A stretch of DNA of 64,000 bases from Apostichopus japonicus (lineage: Eukaryota > Echinodermata > Holothuroidea > Aspidochirotida > Stichopodidae): assembly GCF_037975245.1 (NCBI RefSeq), contig NC_092572.1:3075501-3139500 (forward strand), in the 5' to 3' direction. The position numbers and the translations under genes are program-made. Below the pieces are notes generated by a model. The model saw only the letters and a program-made list of their open reading frames with translations, did not search any database and was not told where the DNA came from. Shown in pieces: positions 1-13,048 of this stretch (within the stretch, counting starts at the first letter, position 1; every line of letters begins with the position of its first letter).

Positions 1-1440
1 CGGAAATCATGAAACATATATATAAATAAGCCTAACTTTCAATAACGTCCTGTTGCTCTAAACTAAATTTCAAGTCTAAGGTGAATCATGTTTATAAATC
101 TGTAAAGTCATGTTTTTTATTACCTTCGTCACTCAGTCGTTCATAGAAAGTCACTTCATTATTAGTCATAGTCATACGGTAGTTTGGATTACGGTATGTT
201 TCCTATTACGAATTCTTTAAAGTTTTGTTCTAACTATATCGGTTTATTTATTACAAACAGGACATGATGTCATCGTTTCTCGCGCTGGGTATTACAGATA
301 CTGTCAGGTGATATGTTTTCTACGTATGTTTAGAGTATCTTCTCGATTTTATCGCTGATAATTAGGACTCGTACTTGAATTTGTCTACATATTGAGCTTA
401 TCTATATATCTTACCGTTCAGGATTTGGAAGATTGGGCATACATTGCTACGGCTCAATAATCCGATCACAGCTCTGGAAACGACGTGAAACTAGATCACA
501 TTTTGGGGTCTCCGGCAAAATAACCACCTTTAGCGCATCGAACCTAGCTGCACACATCGGACAATTGGTGCGCCATTTCATCTCTGTCGTTTTGGTACCT
601 TCTTGCATTAAACTTGTCGTATAATATGCAGAAATACACGTCTTTAGGTTAATATAATGCGCTCCTGTGTTTGAGAAGTTTTTGAAAGTGCTTGCGATGT
701 ACACTATGCAAATATCGTTTCCCGGTAACGTTGAATTACACCCGGAAGCTATTGGTCAACTAAACATACAATAAACCAACAAATGAGTTTCTTTTATTCC
801 AAAATCAAACCCGATATCTGAAATAAAGATGAACTGAATTTATAACAGTTTGAAATGTGTTGAAAAGAATAACCTATTTAAGTGCCCTGAAGAATCTCTG
901 TTTGATCTAAAAGTACAGGACATTGGAAACAATTGACGGTTCATACAAACTATTTTACATAACGACAAACATGTGAATTAAAGTAACGGACTGTAGCGAA
1001 CGAGTGTACATATTTATCGCCGTAATAAAACCCCTGATTTTGACTTACCGATGTTCAAATGTATTTATTTGTTCGTTTCTGTGCTGATGTCCTGTTTAAC
1101 CTGACCTTCTTTTATTCTTTTCTTTTTCTTTTATTGTAGTGTTGTTTTGATTGGCGAGCGCGGCTACTTAGCCCGGGTTCCCTTTGCTGCTTCCCGCTTT
1201 CCTGTCTGTATGGGTCACAGCCCCGCGCTATCGTGATTTCCTGGAAATCTCCCCTTGCACGAACTGGCGCGCTCAAAGTAGAAGGTGCTTGTTTGGAGAC
1301 AATACGTGTGTGTGTGAAGAGTAGCCTTCTTTCAAGTAAAGAAGAAAGCAGAGTGTTGCACGGTAAGGGGGAAGCATTTATTTTCCAATGTGAGACTTAG
1401 GGAGCTCTGAATCTTAGAAGTACTGTTGGATTTGGCAATT
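1..1440. other. Intergenic sequence, no gene recognised
   Basis: AT-rich sequence with only short open frames, none with a recognisable domain or convincing splice signals. From about 1140 to 1300 the composition is clearly more GC-rich and contains CpG-containing words such as GGCGAGCGCGGC, which could be a promoter-like island, but no transcript structure can be attached to it. Confidence 0.5.
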
Positions 1441-1458
1441 TTGGGACCGGGATTTTAC

Positions 1459-1960
1459 TCATGTTACGCACGGAGTGTAACTCCAGTTACGCCCGAAGAG
1501 TTTACGCCGGTTACGTACGAAGTGTAACGCCACTGACACACGAAGCTTCGCCGGTTATGCACAGAAGGAAACGCCAGTGACGCATAAAGCTTCGCCTGTT
1601 ACCCAACAAGAGTAGCGCCAGTGACGCACGGAGTGTCCCTCCGGTTACGCACGGGGAGTTTACGCCAGTTACGCACGGAGTGTAACGCCAGTAACTGCAC
1701 GAAGCTTCGCCGATTACGCACAGAAGGTAGCGCCAGTGACGCATGGAGCTTCACCTGTTTCACAGAGAATGTAATGCCAGTGATGCACGAAGAGTTAACG
1801 CACTCCGGTTCCGCACAAAGTGTAACGCCATTGACACACGGGTAAGTTTACGCCGGTTACGCACGGAGTGTAACCCTAAGTGACGCACGAAATTTCGCCG
1901 ATGACGCACCAAGTGTAACGACAGTGACGCCCGTAGGGTTTACGCTAGTTACGCAAGAAC
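1459..1960. repeat. Minisatellite of ~23-24 bp units
   Basis: About twenty tandem copies of a degenerate unit alternating between two flavours, one reading approximately TTACGCACGGAGTGTAACGCC and the other AGTGACGCACGAAGCTTCGCC. The unit is rich in CpG and ACGC, unlike the AT-rich flanks. Short open frames on both strands across this block are by-products of the repeat and are not genes. Confidence 0.85.
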
Positions 1961-2823
1961 CCCATAAAATATAAGCACTTTGATCTTCATTGAATGATTT
2001 GTTTATTATCTGATTTTTGCATGTCATTATTTTAGTAGTGTTCACCTCGAGTTTATCATTGAAAATATAAACGTCTTAAGCAAGGAATTACAGAAAACTT
2101 TAACGATTCTGTTTTCTTATCTTATGTGAGATTCTGTTCTTACTGAAAAACTGCGTTCTCTAAGTTAAGTCCGTTAGTTGGAAGGTCCTGCCGGACTCAA
2201 GCAACGTTACAGTACTATGTATTTATGCTTTCAATGATAAGTGCTTGATATTGTAACTTCACTTCACTGTCTGGTGGGGGAGTCTTTAAAACTGGGGTTG
2301 GCGATAGAGATCTCCAAAAACAGATGGTAATGGAGAAAATATTCACATAATAACACACAAGGGTCACGAAATATTATGCTCCCAATGTACGTCTCTTACA
2401 GTTATCCTTACTATACGCGAAACGTTAACTGTTAACGTAATTACGCATTACCCCCAACGCATTACCCGGAAAGCTCAACCCTCCGAAAAAAAGGCCAGGT
2501 GCACGATTGCTTACGTCATAGTGAACAACTCAGGAGGGTAATGGGGATTTCCCGGCAAAGAATTGCAACATAACTTCAAGCATGCGTAGCGTAAGGTCTG
2601 TTTTATCACTGTATGAGGAAAGTGATGGAACATAACAATTACAAATATTTCAAAACAATATGGTCGTTTGGGAAAGAAAACTGCATATCCAATTACAACA
2701 GTTTCTCTCAAACTTCTGAGAATCAATAAAACCTACTTTTATTGATGTTGTAACCGAACTTGCGTGACATTTTTACTTTCGAAAGCTATTTGTTTAAGTT
2801 ACGCTGTATTAACTGTTTATCAG
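1961..2823. other. Intergenic, nothing recognised
   Basis: No coding pattern, RNA gene or mobile-element end was recognised. Only short open frames occur. Confidence 0.4.
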
Positions 2824-3025
2824 TATGGTCACCTTTGTCAAAATTCTTAAACTATTTGTATTTTTCCTCACTGGGACATTCAGTCACCTTGTTTGTTCCT
2901 CAAAATGTCTGAGAACAATTCGAAGAGTAAAGACCTCAAGGAAAGTACTTTTTGAAAACTTCGAGCAATTATAGCGTGCTATAATTTGGGGCCTATACTA
3001 ACTACCTTTAGAAAATCATTTGAAA
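2824..3025 (+). repeat. Dispersed repeat family A, copy 1
   Basis: This stretch is clearly related to 29,280-29,515 in the same orientation. Shared words include CTGGGACATT, GTACTTTTTGAAAACTTC and AATTTGGGGCCTATACT. A short palindrome ATAGCGTGCTAT lies near the right part, and related ATAGCACGCTAT words recur near 7,565 and 7,845. It is an unclassified interspersed repeat with no coding capacity. Confidence 0.7.
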
Positions 3026-5872
3026 CACTTGAAAGCAACACAACAGATACAGTATAAAGACGCTTTTCCATAAATGTAAGTTAAAAGGTGAAATGAAATT
3101 TTAATTGAAAGAATTGGATGACTATGTCTTCAATGAACTGTTTTGGTACGGCCAAAGTAAAGGAAATGTTTCATGCTCAATGAACAAACACTCATTACAA
3201 AATAATTGTTTGGTAAGTTAATGTGAGTGAGATTGACAAAACTGACTTTAGCATTTTACTTCTGTTCTTAGCAAGCACATTAAGATGTTTATGAGGTGTC
3301 AGCAAATATGTAACGAGAAAATTCAGGGTGAAGTAAAAGTGTAACAACCTGTTCGATAGCAAAACTTTCACAATTTCTCCACTTGCGTTTTTGCAAGGAC
3401 CAGCAAATTGATCTGACTTGGAAAAAATTGTATGTGAACTAACACATTACTTTACACTCTTGACTGGAAATGACTTGATTAGTAGTCTGTTGAAACAAGC
3501 TTTAATTAAAATATCTATTATACCTTGGTGAACAAATGCCATATTACTGTATAGGGTTAATGGGCCTCCCAATCTTAGTATTAAGCCACATCCCCTCATT
3601 AATATACATAATCAATATACCAAATATTATCATTTACCTGTCATCAGCCAACAACCACAATGTCTCAATGCAGTAAGACCAATTGCTGGGACTATATTTT
3701 TGAAACATTAACTTTGAAATTGTGGCCTCATTAGTATTCATGATGAGTACCACGACTTGTCATTATTTGAAATTTGTCAGGTTTGACCCTGTGACAAAGC
3801 AACAAGAACAGGTCACTTTTACCCATTAGATGTGTCTACAGAGTGAATTATCAAAGGTAGGTGTCACATATGCATAAACACAAAAATCAACTTGAGCCTT
3901 ATTGAATGCTTAGGTTCGTGTACTTTCTGCAAGGAACAAAAGATGCACAATTGACTTTCCATTCCACCGCAACATTATTTCAACCTGGACCTACAAAAAC
4001 AACCACATGCAATTGCATCAATATTTGCCACATGATGTATGACAATGAAGATAATATGGTGCCATGGTGGGGTTTTTATTTTACACATGCATATTTGTTG
4101 AAACTGTGAATAATGTAAAAAAAAAAACACATTAAGGAAGCAACTTGAAATAATTGCAGGCTACAATTGTCTCGAATATCGATGCATGTACTATATCCCA
4201 ACTGCCCACAAAGGAGAATCCAACCCGCAGATGCAGAAAGAGTCCTGAAAATAAAAGAAAACAAAAATAAATATTAACAGAACATTGGATAATAGGAGAC
4301 AATATTTAAAGTCACATGACGAATGACTTCACATTGCTTTTAAATGCAACAGGCAGAGATTAGTTGCAACAAGCCCATATTACGTAACATTGTAGTGGAA
4401 CTTGTAAATGCATTTTCTCTCTGAAAATGACAGAGACATACAACAGTACAAGTTGAAGAACTTTGAAACAAAGTGAAATGGGCACATGCACAACCCCCCA
4501 AAAAATAAGTGCAATATGAATTCACACACAAAAGGATACTACCAAAATGTGTTGCGAACAATGTACAAAAATTCAGTGCAGAACCAATGTTCACCTGTCA
4601 CTGACTCGACCAACCTGTTTCTAGGTACACCGGATTAAATCACACAAGGGTAAAACTACTTAGTACTAACCAGAGCCGACCAAGGCAGTACCTTTTTTTT
4701 TAAATGTAAGCTTTTTAATTTTCAAGTACTATTATATGTACTAGTACTTATAATACTACTAGTAGCTGGGCTGGTATGAAGGTATTGCCATTGCTGACAA
4801 CCACCAGTGGCAGAAGTCAGTAGTAAACTTAAAATTACCAGCATAGGCCTAGTATTGTGTAGTTGTACTGTAGGGTCCTACTGCTCGGTCACTACAGTAT
4901 TAGCACTACCCTAAAATTCAAGGAAACGACATTGTATTCGTAAACAATGTCTAACATCATTCATAAACACAAGGTCCCGTAATATGAATACACTGTACTG
5001 TAGAATACTTAAAACTATAACCCTAGGCTACACACTATGGTAATGCGCATACACATGTACACATTCAATTAACCACGATAGGATACGTTGATGCCGGTGA
5101 TCAAGAGCAACCTTACAAATGTCACTTTAATTCAACCCAGAATGCTGGAACAACTCCGAATTTAGCCCAAAATCATTGTTCAATTTGTTTTATACCATTG
5201 ACCGGACGATGGAGGTAGTACCTTCTTGAAAACGGAAAATGTGCAATTCGAAAGATGAAAGGTTTTTACTCACGTTTCGTTTTTATTTTTCAAGCCGGGG
5301 CGAAGAAATTTCCGAATTTCATCCACATCGTGAGTCCGACATCGTCGCAAACAGATATTTAATGAATATTTAACTTCTTTTCTTCAAGGTTTTGGTTCAA
5401 GCAATTCGATTGCTGCTCTATGAATATGTATTAAAACGGATTTTCAGACGATATCCAAGCTGCAGTGTACTAAAATGTAGTGATGGACTAAGCTCCTACA
5501 ATGCATTTCACCGCTTTTGCGAAGTGTTTAATGATTGCGAAATAACGGTCAAAAGTCGCAGTCTGATTTCTGACTGTTACGGCAGTATCCTTAATGTCTA
5601 ACATCGGTTATAAAGGGGAGGGGTGTCTTCGTATTTTATTACGCAGTGGCCAACTGTAGGCTTGTAATAGGCTATAGGCTAAATTCAGCTAATTTAGTCT
5701 GCCAAACCAACTTAGTAGTTGAATCAGTAGGCCCTAATAATACTACGATTATTATCGAGTTAATAAACGGAGCTGACGAGTCTTCAAGAGCACTGAAAAA
5801 ATACCATGCTAAAAAAACAACAGTTTTTTACCTTTATTGGCGATACTGAAAGAAGAGGCAAACGATCCCCTG
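3026..5872. other. Intergenic, weak repeat similarity only
   Basis: No gene recognised. The part around 3,700-3,900 shares words such as CCTCATTAGTATTCATGATGAG and GTGTCACATATGCATAAACACA with 31,870-32,040, so a degenerate dispersed repeat is likely there. The 4,700-5,050 part is rich in TAGTACT/CTACTGTAG-type short palindromes. Confidence 0.4.
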
Positions 5873-5902
5873 CCCCCCCCCCCCCCGCGTCCCCCCCCCC
5901 CC
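5873..5902. repeat. Two poly-C tracts
   Basis: A run of 14 C and a second run of 12 C separated by GCGT. Similar homopolymer C or G runs recur at 8,393-8,406, 30,575-30,586, 30,833-30,851 and 60,624-60,639. Confidence 0.9.
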
Positions 5903-6960
5903 AGCTACGTGCCTGTATTTCAAACCATCTCTCCATCTTTTTGGAGAATTGTTCATCAAAAAATACAAAAAAAAGAAGATAAAAATGTAGTTCGATTTCT
6001 TCATCGTTATAGTTTTCACGTCAAACGTAAATGAGTTTAACTCTTACACTAAACTAGCTGTCATATAGAACATAGGCAACGTCTTACGTCCAAAGCCTAA
6101 GCTTAAAGAAAAACATATTCTTTGTTTGATTTTCGTTTGTTTTAGTTTACTGGCTAACAAGAAACAACTACATCAATTCACGTCCAAACGATTTGCTCTC
6201 TGCTGAGGTTACATAAGCTATGACTAAATCAAATAAAAATAAATATAAATAAAAAATGTTAAATAAGTTTAAAAATAAAATCGATTTTACTTACCTCTAT
6301 TTATTTAGACATGCTCTGTAAGGTAAATTTATGTAGAAATCGGTTTGTTTTTGTACTTCGGTGAGGAAGTCGTTTGTCAAGAGACTTTGGACTTAACGAT
6401 GACGAGTGTTCTACCATTGATGGAGATGAAAGTACTACAATTCAGACGTAAAGTTTGAAGATAGTCACAGCACAGGAGACGTTTATCTACGATCTTGCAA
6501 TCCACAGCAAACAAGCTCAAAGAGGATCGTTTTTACTTCTGTGCCGCCACTTTAAACTATAAACGAGGGTCGATGGCAGTTACCGTCAAAGTTTTGTCAG
6601 GTAAAGAAATAAAACAACAATAATATGGTTATCAATTGACAAACATTAAACAGGGAATAAAGACCTAAACAAATAGAGAAATGGAACTAGAAAAGCCATG
6701 TATACGTTAAACTAACACTTGAACGAAGCAAGAATAACTGTTAGAGTTATACATTTATAATCTTAATCGTAATCGTACTGCAGTGCCACGCGGGCGTATG
6801 GGTATTTTCTCATTGCTACATAATTATCGAGACTCTCTTTCGTTAACCCCTAATTTGAAAATTGCCACACCAAACACCATATTACGATCATGTATTAATT
6901 ATAAGTTAATCCTTATGAATTGATCCTTATTTTCTCAGATTTCGACTACTGTCTGAATAT
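5903..6960. other. Intergenic, nothing recognised
   Basis: AT-rich sequence without a recognisable gene, domain or element end. Confidence 0.4.
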
Positions 6961-6962
6961 AT

Positions 6963-7005
6963 GATGAAACTATACGAACCGGCCATGAACTCGACAAATG
7001 TTACA

Positions 7006-7087
<82 letters not shown>

Positions 7088-7182
7088 CTGTGCAAACTGG
7101 CCATGAACTCGACGAATATTACTATATATATGATTAAATTGTACACACCAGACATGAACTCGACAAATGTTACTCTACATCA
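6963..7182. repeat. (TA)n microsatellite in a triplicated unit
   Basis: A pure TA dinucleotide tract of about 70 bp (7,010-7,082) sits inside three copies of a ~45-bp unit containing the word CATGAACTCGACAAATGTTAC or a close variant (near 6,985, 7,102 and 7,155). A second, very short TATATA tract follows the middle copy, so the unit itself may have carried the seed of the microsatellite. Tyr-Ile repeat open frames here are artefacts. Confidence 0.9.
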
Positions 7183-10100
7183 ATTAGAGGCTCTCAGTTT
7201 CGAATTAATATCTCACCTGCCTCGTTAGATCCTCCAAGCTTTATATCCCCCATGTTGTGTTATATTCCCCATGCTCTATTTTATCACCATGCTTTATCAT
7301 ATCCCCTAAGCATCTCGAACTATCATCACCTTCCCCTCACAAGAATACATATCAGAAGATATTAGTGAATAAAACCAGTTATGAATATAAGTATATTTAA
7401 TTTCGCACCCGTACCATTGGAATGGGAGGCAGGGAGAAAGTCTCCACCATCAGATATTATCCGGAACGACATGGAGGCAGTAAAACAAAGACGAAAGAGC
7501 ACCTATGTCATATAGGATACTGGATACCAGCAGTCTTAATAGATATGCTTGATTGGCTCCAATTATAGCACGCTATAACTAGGACAGTTTTGTGATTTGT
7601 GGTCGCAAATCGACCTCAGGCTCTTAAATTACATTCATAGCTTTTTAACACCAATAGGCTCTTTGTGTAAACACTGTGTGGAAATATGTTCATATCTACA
7701 GTGTAGTTAATCATACAACGTTCACACATAGAACCTCTAACAAGAAAAAATACGTGACAGGCGTTGCAGACTAATAAGTAAAGAGAAGTCATTTCATGAC
7801 CAAGGCAGGTGGATTACGAAATCTCAAGAACATTTCCATGACAGCGTGCTATAGGCTGGGGTCTCTACAGCAGATCTGCTTCTCTAAAGGTTCTCCTTTA
7901 CTAAGCATAGAACTCTTTGAATCACTTAACTTTTATTGCAGTGATTGATACTTTCTATCACATTTCAGACCATCGCATGGAACTAGATTGTCGTTTTAAA
8001 TAGAAACACATCCCCACTTGAATCAGTATAGAGATGTGCAATACCAGCTGCGTGTACCTACTACACGTTATATTATGTATGTTTACTGTTTGAATCGCTA
8101 ATATATACTCAACACTGCAGCCACTAGGAGCTAATTGGGTATACCTGCATCCTCCGCTCATCTCTTTAAATCTTGCTTCCAAGTGGCATACATTTTAGAA
8201 CACTTTTTTTTATGAAACACTTAAAGGGAAACATTTCTGTTATACATTATCTTAATTCAATATAATTAGCTCTAACAAAAGATTGGTAAATCATAATAAT
8301 GAAAAAATAAAAATAACATCACCACGACTGATTTAGGTAGGGGCCTGATAATGGAAATAAAAAAGGACACCAGAAGAAAACATTCACCCCAACCCCCCCC
8401 CCCCCCTGAAGATGGGAGGTGCGGGCATAACACAGTCCCCATTGGGTACATTACTGATAAGCATAGCAATTAGCCATACCGCTGATAAAATTGGAAACAT
8501 TTCTTCCCCCGTAAAAACAGTTTCTTAAGGTTCGTACTAAGCTAGCCATCAAATCCGCAATCTCCTTTGTTGGTATAAGCCAATGCATTGCGTCATTTTC
8601 TCTTGCTTTGCCGTTCTCATGTGAGTATGCATATTCATGAAGCAGCTCACGCGCATTACATTGCTTCTCGAATTTTCTTCCAAAGTTGTTGCACAGATAG
8701 TTGTATGACACTCCTTCATTCAAAAGAGAACAGCACCGTAGTCCTACATGTTTCACAACGGCATACATACACGGCAACAATGAAATTAATTCACAGCATT
8801 GGAACATGTGAACAGCAAAAAGAACGGAAGTTACAACGAGGTGTTTTAGACATCGTCGAGCTAATTATCCTGAAACGACATATCATTTGACCAGATATTA
8901 ACATGAACGATGGCGTTCAATTAATCAACAACAACAACGTCGAAGTAGACAACGGCAAACATTTTAGCAAAAGTTATTAGTTTAACTAAAAGCTTTTATT
9001 TAAAAGAACAAAAGATTTCATTTCGACGAAGAATTTAATTTCAACAACGCCGACCATTTTAGACTGAAACCTACTAAAAAACGACAACATTTTGAACAAC
9101 AAGAACAAATAATGGTCATCATCATCCTAAAAGTTGCCTTTATCAACAAAATATGGGCAATCCTCATGAAAATAATAGCCGTCATCATCGAAAGAGTTGT
9201 CTTCATCATCAAGAAAGTGGTCACCTTTCACCAAGATAGTTTGACATCATCGACTACATTGTCCTTTTTGGCGTTTCATATAACTCTATCTACGGCTCTG
9301 GCAGCTGGAAGGCAAACTGAAAGAGCGCCTCCAACCTCTCACATTTGCAAAATGGCGAAAGCTGAACAGAAACTCACCGGTCTCGAAACGAGATTAGGCA
9401 CTTCCTAAGCCACACAAGGGCCCAAAGTTGCAGGAGGTGAATATGACCGTATTTCCATATTAAATGTAGGGGTTATTTTATGATATTTCGGTAGTTTACT
9501 TGCGTTTATTGGCCTTTATCGTAATGTCACCTTGCCGATGTTTTGTACAAAAGCATAGGCGTGTGATACCAAAGCTGTTTCCAAAGTGTTAGGCTTATTG
9601 CTATATGTTAGGCTAGATTGAGCCTAAGCTAAACATATAGGCCTAATGTAGTAGGCTATCATGGTACTTATAGTGTAGGGACCGAGTGAGAGAGAGAGAG
9701 ATGACATGTGTACACCCCAGGGTCTGGTGCAGTTCTGTTTATTGACACACAATCACAATATAGTACTTAACCACAGTAGGCTACACTAACAGTTAACTAA
9801 TACTCACAAGGTTATAACCACACCCAGGCAACCTAGTTGCCCAATCACAAACATACAGGAGGAATAACAGTTTACCATATGCAATGAGACCAGAGTCAGC
9901 AAATGATAACATAATAACATCTGGGCACGGAGACACATGTATGCAAGTAATTACTATAATAGCAGGTGCACAATAGGTAAAGGTAAGTAACAATAGGCAA
10001 TAGATACCTGCTATGTAGGCTGGAACCCTACAATAGGCCTATGGTGAATTTGCAATTGCAAGTTAATTATTGATATGGCATAGCTGTCGAATACCCCGCG

Positions 10101-10203
10101 TTATTGAAACTTAACCAAAATAGGTGCTACGGGCTACGAGGTAAAAGTGGATAAGTGATAGACAGCGCTAACTTATTTACGGATAGGCTGAAGTTCCACA
10201 GTA
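7183..10203. other. Intergenic, nothing certain
   Basis: No supported gene. A 118-codon minus-strand open frame lies at 8,451-8,807 without a recognisable domain. The 8,920-9,260 part is rich in CAACAACG and ATCATC-type words on both strands. A short GA run lies near 9,690. Confidence 0.4.
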
Positions 10204-10228
10204 TGGTTAGGGTAAGGGTTAGGGTACC
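10204..10228 (+). repeat. Interstitial telomere-like GGTTAGGG tract
   Basis: GGTTAGGGTAAGGGTTAGGG contains two TTAGGG hexamers and one degenerate copy. The tract is too short to prove a fused telomere. It fits a metazoan telomere motif but could arise by chance. Confidence 0.45.
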
Positions 10229-10889
10229 AGTAGCCCGTTGGGTGTAGCCCCAGACCTTACGTTTTACTGTTATTGATATTTTCGAAGAAAGCAGTGATGA
10301 CAATCTCGCTGATTATGCTCAGTGGTTTATATCCTGAGACTTGAGACAGTCAAAGAGAACACAACACAACCGATGTCAGAGCTGTGTACTGTTTCTAGTA
10401 CCACCTCAGCATTCCATCTTTACAAGAAGCCACGAGAACAATAGGTGATTACATAACTAGCATAGGCTACTACTACCAGCATAACTAGCATACTCACAAT
10501 TAGGTTATTACATACTTAGAGTTCCAGCATAGGCTACTAGCATACTTTCACATACCTCTACAGCATCATGCAGGGCTCAAATTTAACGGTCATCTGAGAC
10601 GACTAAAATTCAAGTCTGACAAGCTAAAACCCTGCTTAGGTTGTCCAATAGATGACTAGCATTTGCCGTAAGTGTTTAACACTTCAAACAAAACTTGGAA
10701 AATCCCTATTTTTGAAATTCAAAATCTGCCCCAAGAAAAAATAGAATCTAGTTGGTATCAGCCCCCCCTCCCCGCATTCATATTTGAAATAACAAATAAA
10801 TCACATTTTGGTATCTTCTGTAATGTGGGGAAATCCTGCACCTAAGCTGCACACCCCTTCTTGCAGTTAGCCCATTTGTTATTAGTAGA
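10229..10889. other. Intergenic, short repeats only
   Basis: Around 10,450-10,560 the phrase CATAGGCTACTA recurs with CATACT words, a small local repeat. No gene was recognised. Confidence 0.4.
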
Positions 10890-11200
10890 CAGAAGTAAGT
10901 GTTCAAATGATTATGCATAACAGAAAATACTGATTACCGATTATTTTTTTCGTAATCGTACCGATTCCGATTATTTGAAAAAGAGAAAATATCCCGTTAA
11001 TACCAAATCGGCAATAAAGTTTGTGACTGAAACAATTATTGTTGTGATTTTCCCCTGTTTCCTTTTGCTTCGTTGTAATAAAAGGTTCTTCGGTATCCAT
11101 TTGTTTGTACCAAATTATCTCTGGAGTTTCTCGGAAAGAATTTTTTTTTTTTTTTACAAATTTCCAAAGTAAGAAAATATGACATCCTACCTAGTCAGCA
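10890..11200 (+). repeat. Dispersed repeat family B, copy 1
   Basis: A ~300-bp sequence that recurs in reverse complement at 62,340-62,640. Shared words include ACTGATTACCGATTATTTT-like sequence, ATTTGAAA-GAGAAAATATCCC, ACAATTATTGTTGT and ATATGACATCCTACCTAGT. The GATTACCGATTA block near one edge resembles the subterminal sequence of hAT-type elements, but no target duplication was identified. Confidence 0.7.
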
Positions 11201-12311
11201 AGGAATGGCCTAACCACCTTGACCTGTATGTCACCTGTTAATGGCTTGAGATGGGCTAAGAAAAGTAACTCAAAATATCCATCTCAAAAAGCATCTCAGA
11301 TAAACCATCCATCGTCAATCTTTACTAAAATGTAAATTTTAATTACATATTGCCTACATTCCGACAGTATTTTGTACTTATTTTCAGTATCATACCGTTT
11401 ATGAACAAATAGAAATGTTACGAACTTGAAGTTAAACATACCTATTCGTTACCTATTTAACTCCAATCAAGTTCAATTAGAAAATGTATGCTCAGGCTAA
11501 TCAAATTGAAAAGCAAATTGTACTGTAAATAGCTCTATTTCTGTTTCTTCTTCTCTCCCATCCTAGTGGTTATGTAATAGGTACGCCTATACTCTTCCAC
11601 AACCTGTGCTCATATTCCCCTGTATATTTAGTAGTGAGCCAGTAGCAACAGTACTTTCTTTGTTCTGCCAAAGTTGCTGGTTGCTGTAAACATCCTCTCT
11701 TCTTACTTTCTTTTCTTAGATAAGGGATGCCTTGTCTTAGTTGTTTCTGTTATAGGATAGACATTTGTATGTAGATTAGCCTGTGTAATTAGCTCTGATT
11801 GGTTCTGAGTGTTACTCTTGGTATCTAGGGTGTGTATAGCCAATCAGAGGTGTTAAAAGGGTCACATGTTGTTACCCTGTGGTTTAGGAGCTTCCTCCAA
11901 GGTGTCTTAGGAGAGAGAGGCAGTTTGGTTATCAGCCAGTCAACAGGGCATGTGTATATATTAGCCACCCTTGATATCATAGTCTGTACACTACAGTATA
12001 CATATATATAAAAATAGTTAGAGAAGTTGTCCTTCTTGTGCTTAAAGAATACATATTTATTTACATTCATATAACTTTTGCTGTCCGAGGAATTAACTGT
12101 CTATAATTGATTTGCTGTACGTTTGTAAACATTATTTCATCGTTTTAATGGATTATATGGAACTGAGAGCTGTGTCCTGCTAGTTGCCATTTTGTATTTA
12201 CATATCTTTTACTGGGACTTCACCTACTCTTTAACATATCTTTTACCTGGACTTCATCTACTCTTTTACGTGGACGTCACCTACTCTTCTACCTACCTTT
12301 TACCTGGACTT
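11201..12311. other. Intergenic, possible degenerate repeat
   Basis: No gene recognised. From about 12,200 the phrases TCTTTTACCTGGACTTCA and CACCTACTCT recur several times, a short tandem repeat that continues after the inserted element at 13,049. Confidence 0.4.
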
Positions 12312-12317
12312 TATACC

Positions 12318-13048
12318 CAGGGATGTAAGTCTTCCGGATTTTTACGGAAATCCGGTTTTTTTTTTTAATTCCAATAAGCTTCCGTATTTTTACGGAAATC
12401 CGTTTTTTTTTTAAATTCCAATAAAGTTCCACAAAATTGTTCGAATATCAAAGACACAACGCGGCAAAAATGCCTGGCCCGTTGTAGCAAGCTAACTTCA
12501 ATTTTCACTCATCGATCACTCAAAATACCATTTCCAGTTTCGCATCATCGCATTGCACTGTACAACATTGTGCCATGTGAATATCGTTGCGTACGTGCGA
12601 ACTTCAAATCGCTATAAGCTCATTTCTGTCGTTGAAAAACCTTGCCTAATATATGTTGATTGGACTGCTAATTAATATCTTCGTAACTGCTGGTGCTCGA
12701 CATAAGTTTTGGAATTAACGCTTGTGATATTTGTGAGCGGCGGAAATCTACGGGATACGCATATGAAAGTCGATATTTGTGATCGCATTCGAATGTGAGA
12801 CTGTTTTTATTCCGTAGTTCGCTGCGACGTATTCGTAAGTTTGAGCTAGCCTAACATAACGATAGTGTGTAAGTAGTTAGAACTAGGGGTAAGATGTGTT
12901 AGCGCTAATACTTCTGAGCTAGCCTAACATAACGATAGTGTGTAAGTAGTCAGAGCTAGGAGTAGGATGTGTTAGGACGGCATTCACCTGGGGTCTCCGA
13001 ATATTTTTTCCGGTTTTTTTTTTGGGCTGCACTTACTGTACATCCCTG
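12318..13048. mobile_element. 731-bp non-autonomous DNA transposon, CAG...CTG ends
   Basis: The element begins CAGGGATGTAAGTCTTCCGG and ends with CATCCCTG. The first ten bases CAGGGATGTA are inverted at the right end. The 6-bp word TATACC lies immediately outside both ends (12,312-12,317 and 13,049-13,054), and the interrupted host sequence is a TACCTACTCT-type repeat that resumes afterwards. Near the left end are palindromic TTCCGGATTTTTACGGAAATCCGG-like words. The ends resemble hAT elements, but hAT duplications are 8 bp, so the superfamily is uncertain. There is no transposase. Confidence 0.65.
12843..12975. repeat. Two 60-bp direct repeats inside the 731-bp transposon
   Basis: GAGCTAGCCTAACATAACGA begins a 60-bp unit at 12,843 that is repeated at 12,916 with a few substitutions; the 13 bases between them begin CGCTAATAC. 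Confidence 0.85.

Noticed and set aside
1511-2045. Open frames in the left minisatellite
   Set aside because: Produced by the 23-24-bp repeat on both strands; no independent coding evidence.
6970-7228. Tyr-Ile repeat open frames
   Set aside because: Translation of the TA microsatellite.
8451-8807. 118-codon minus-strand open frame
   Set aside because: Among the longest open frames outside mobile elements, but it has no recognisable domain or splice context; length alone is not enough in AT-rich eukaryotic DNA.
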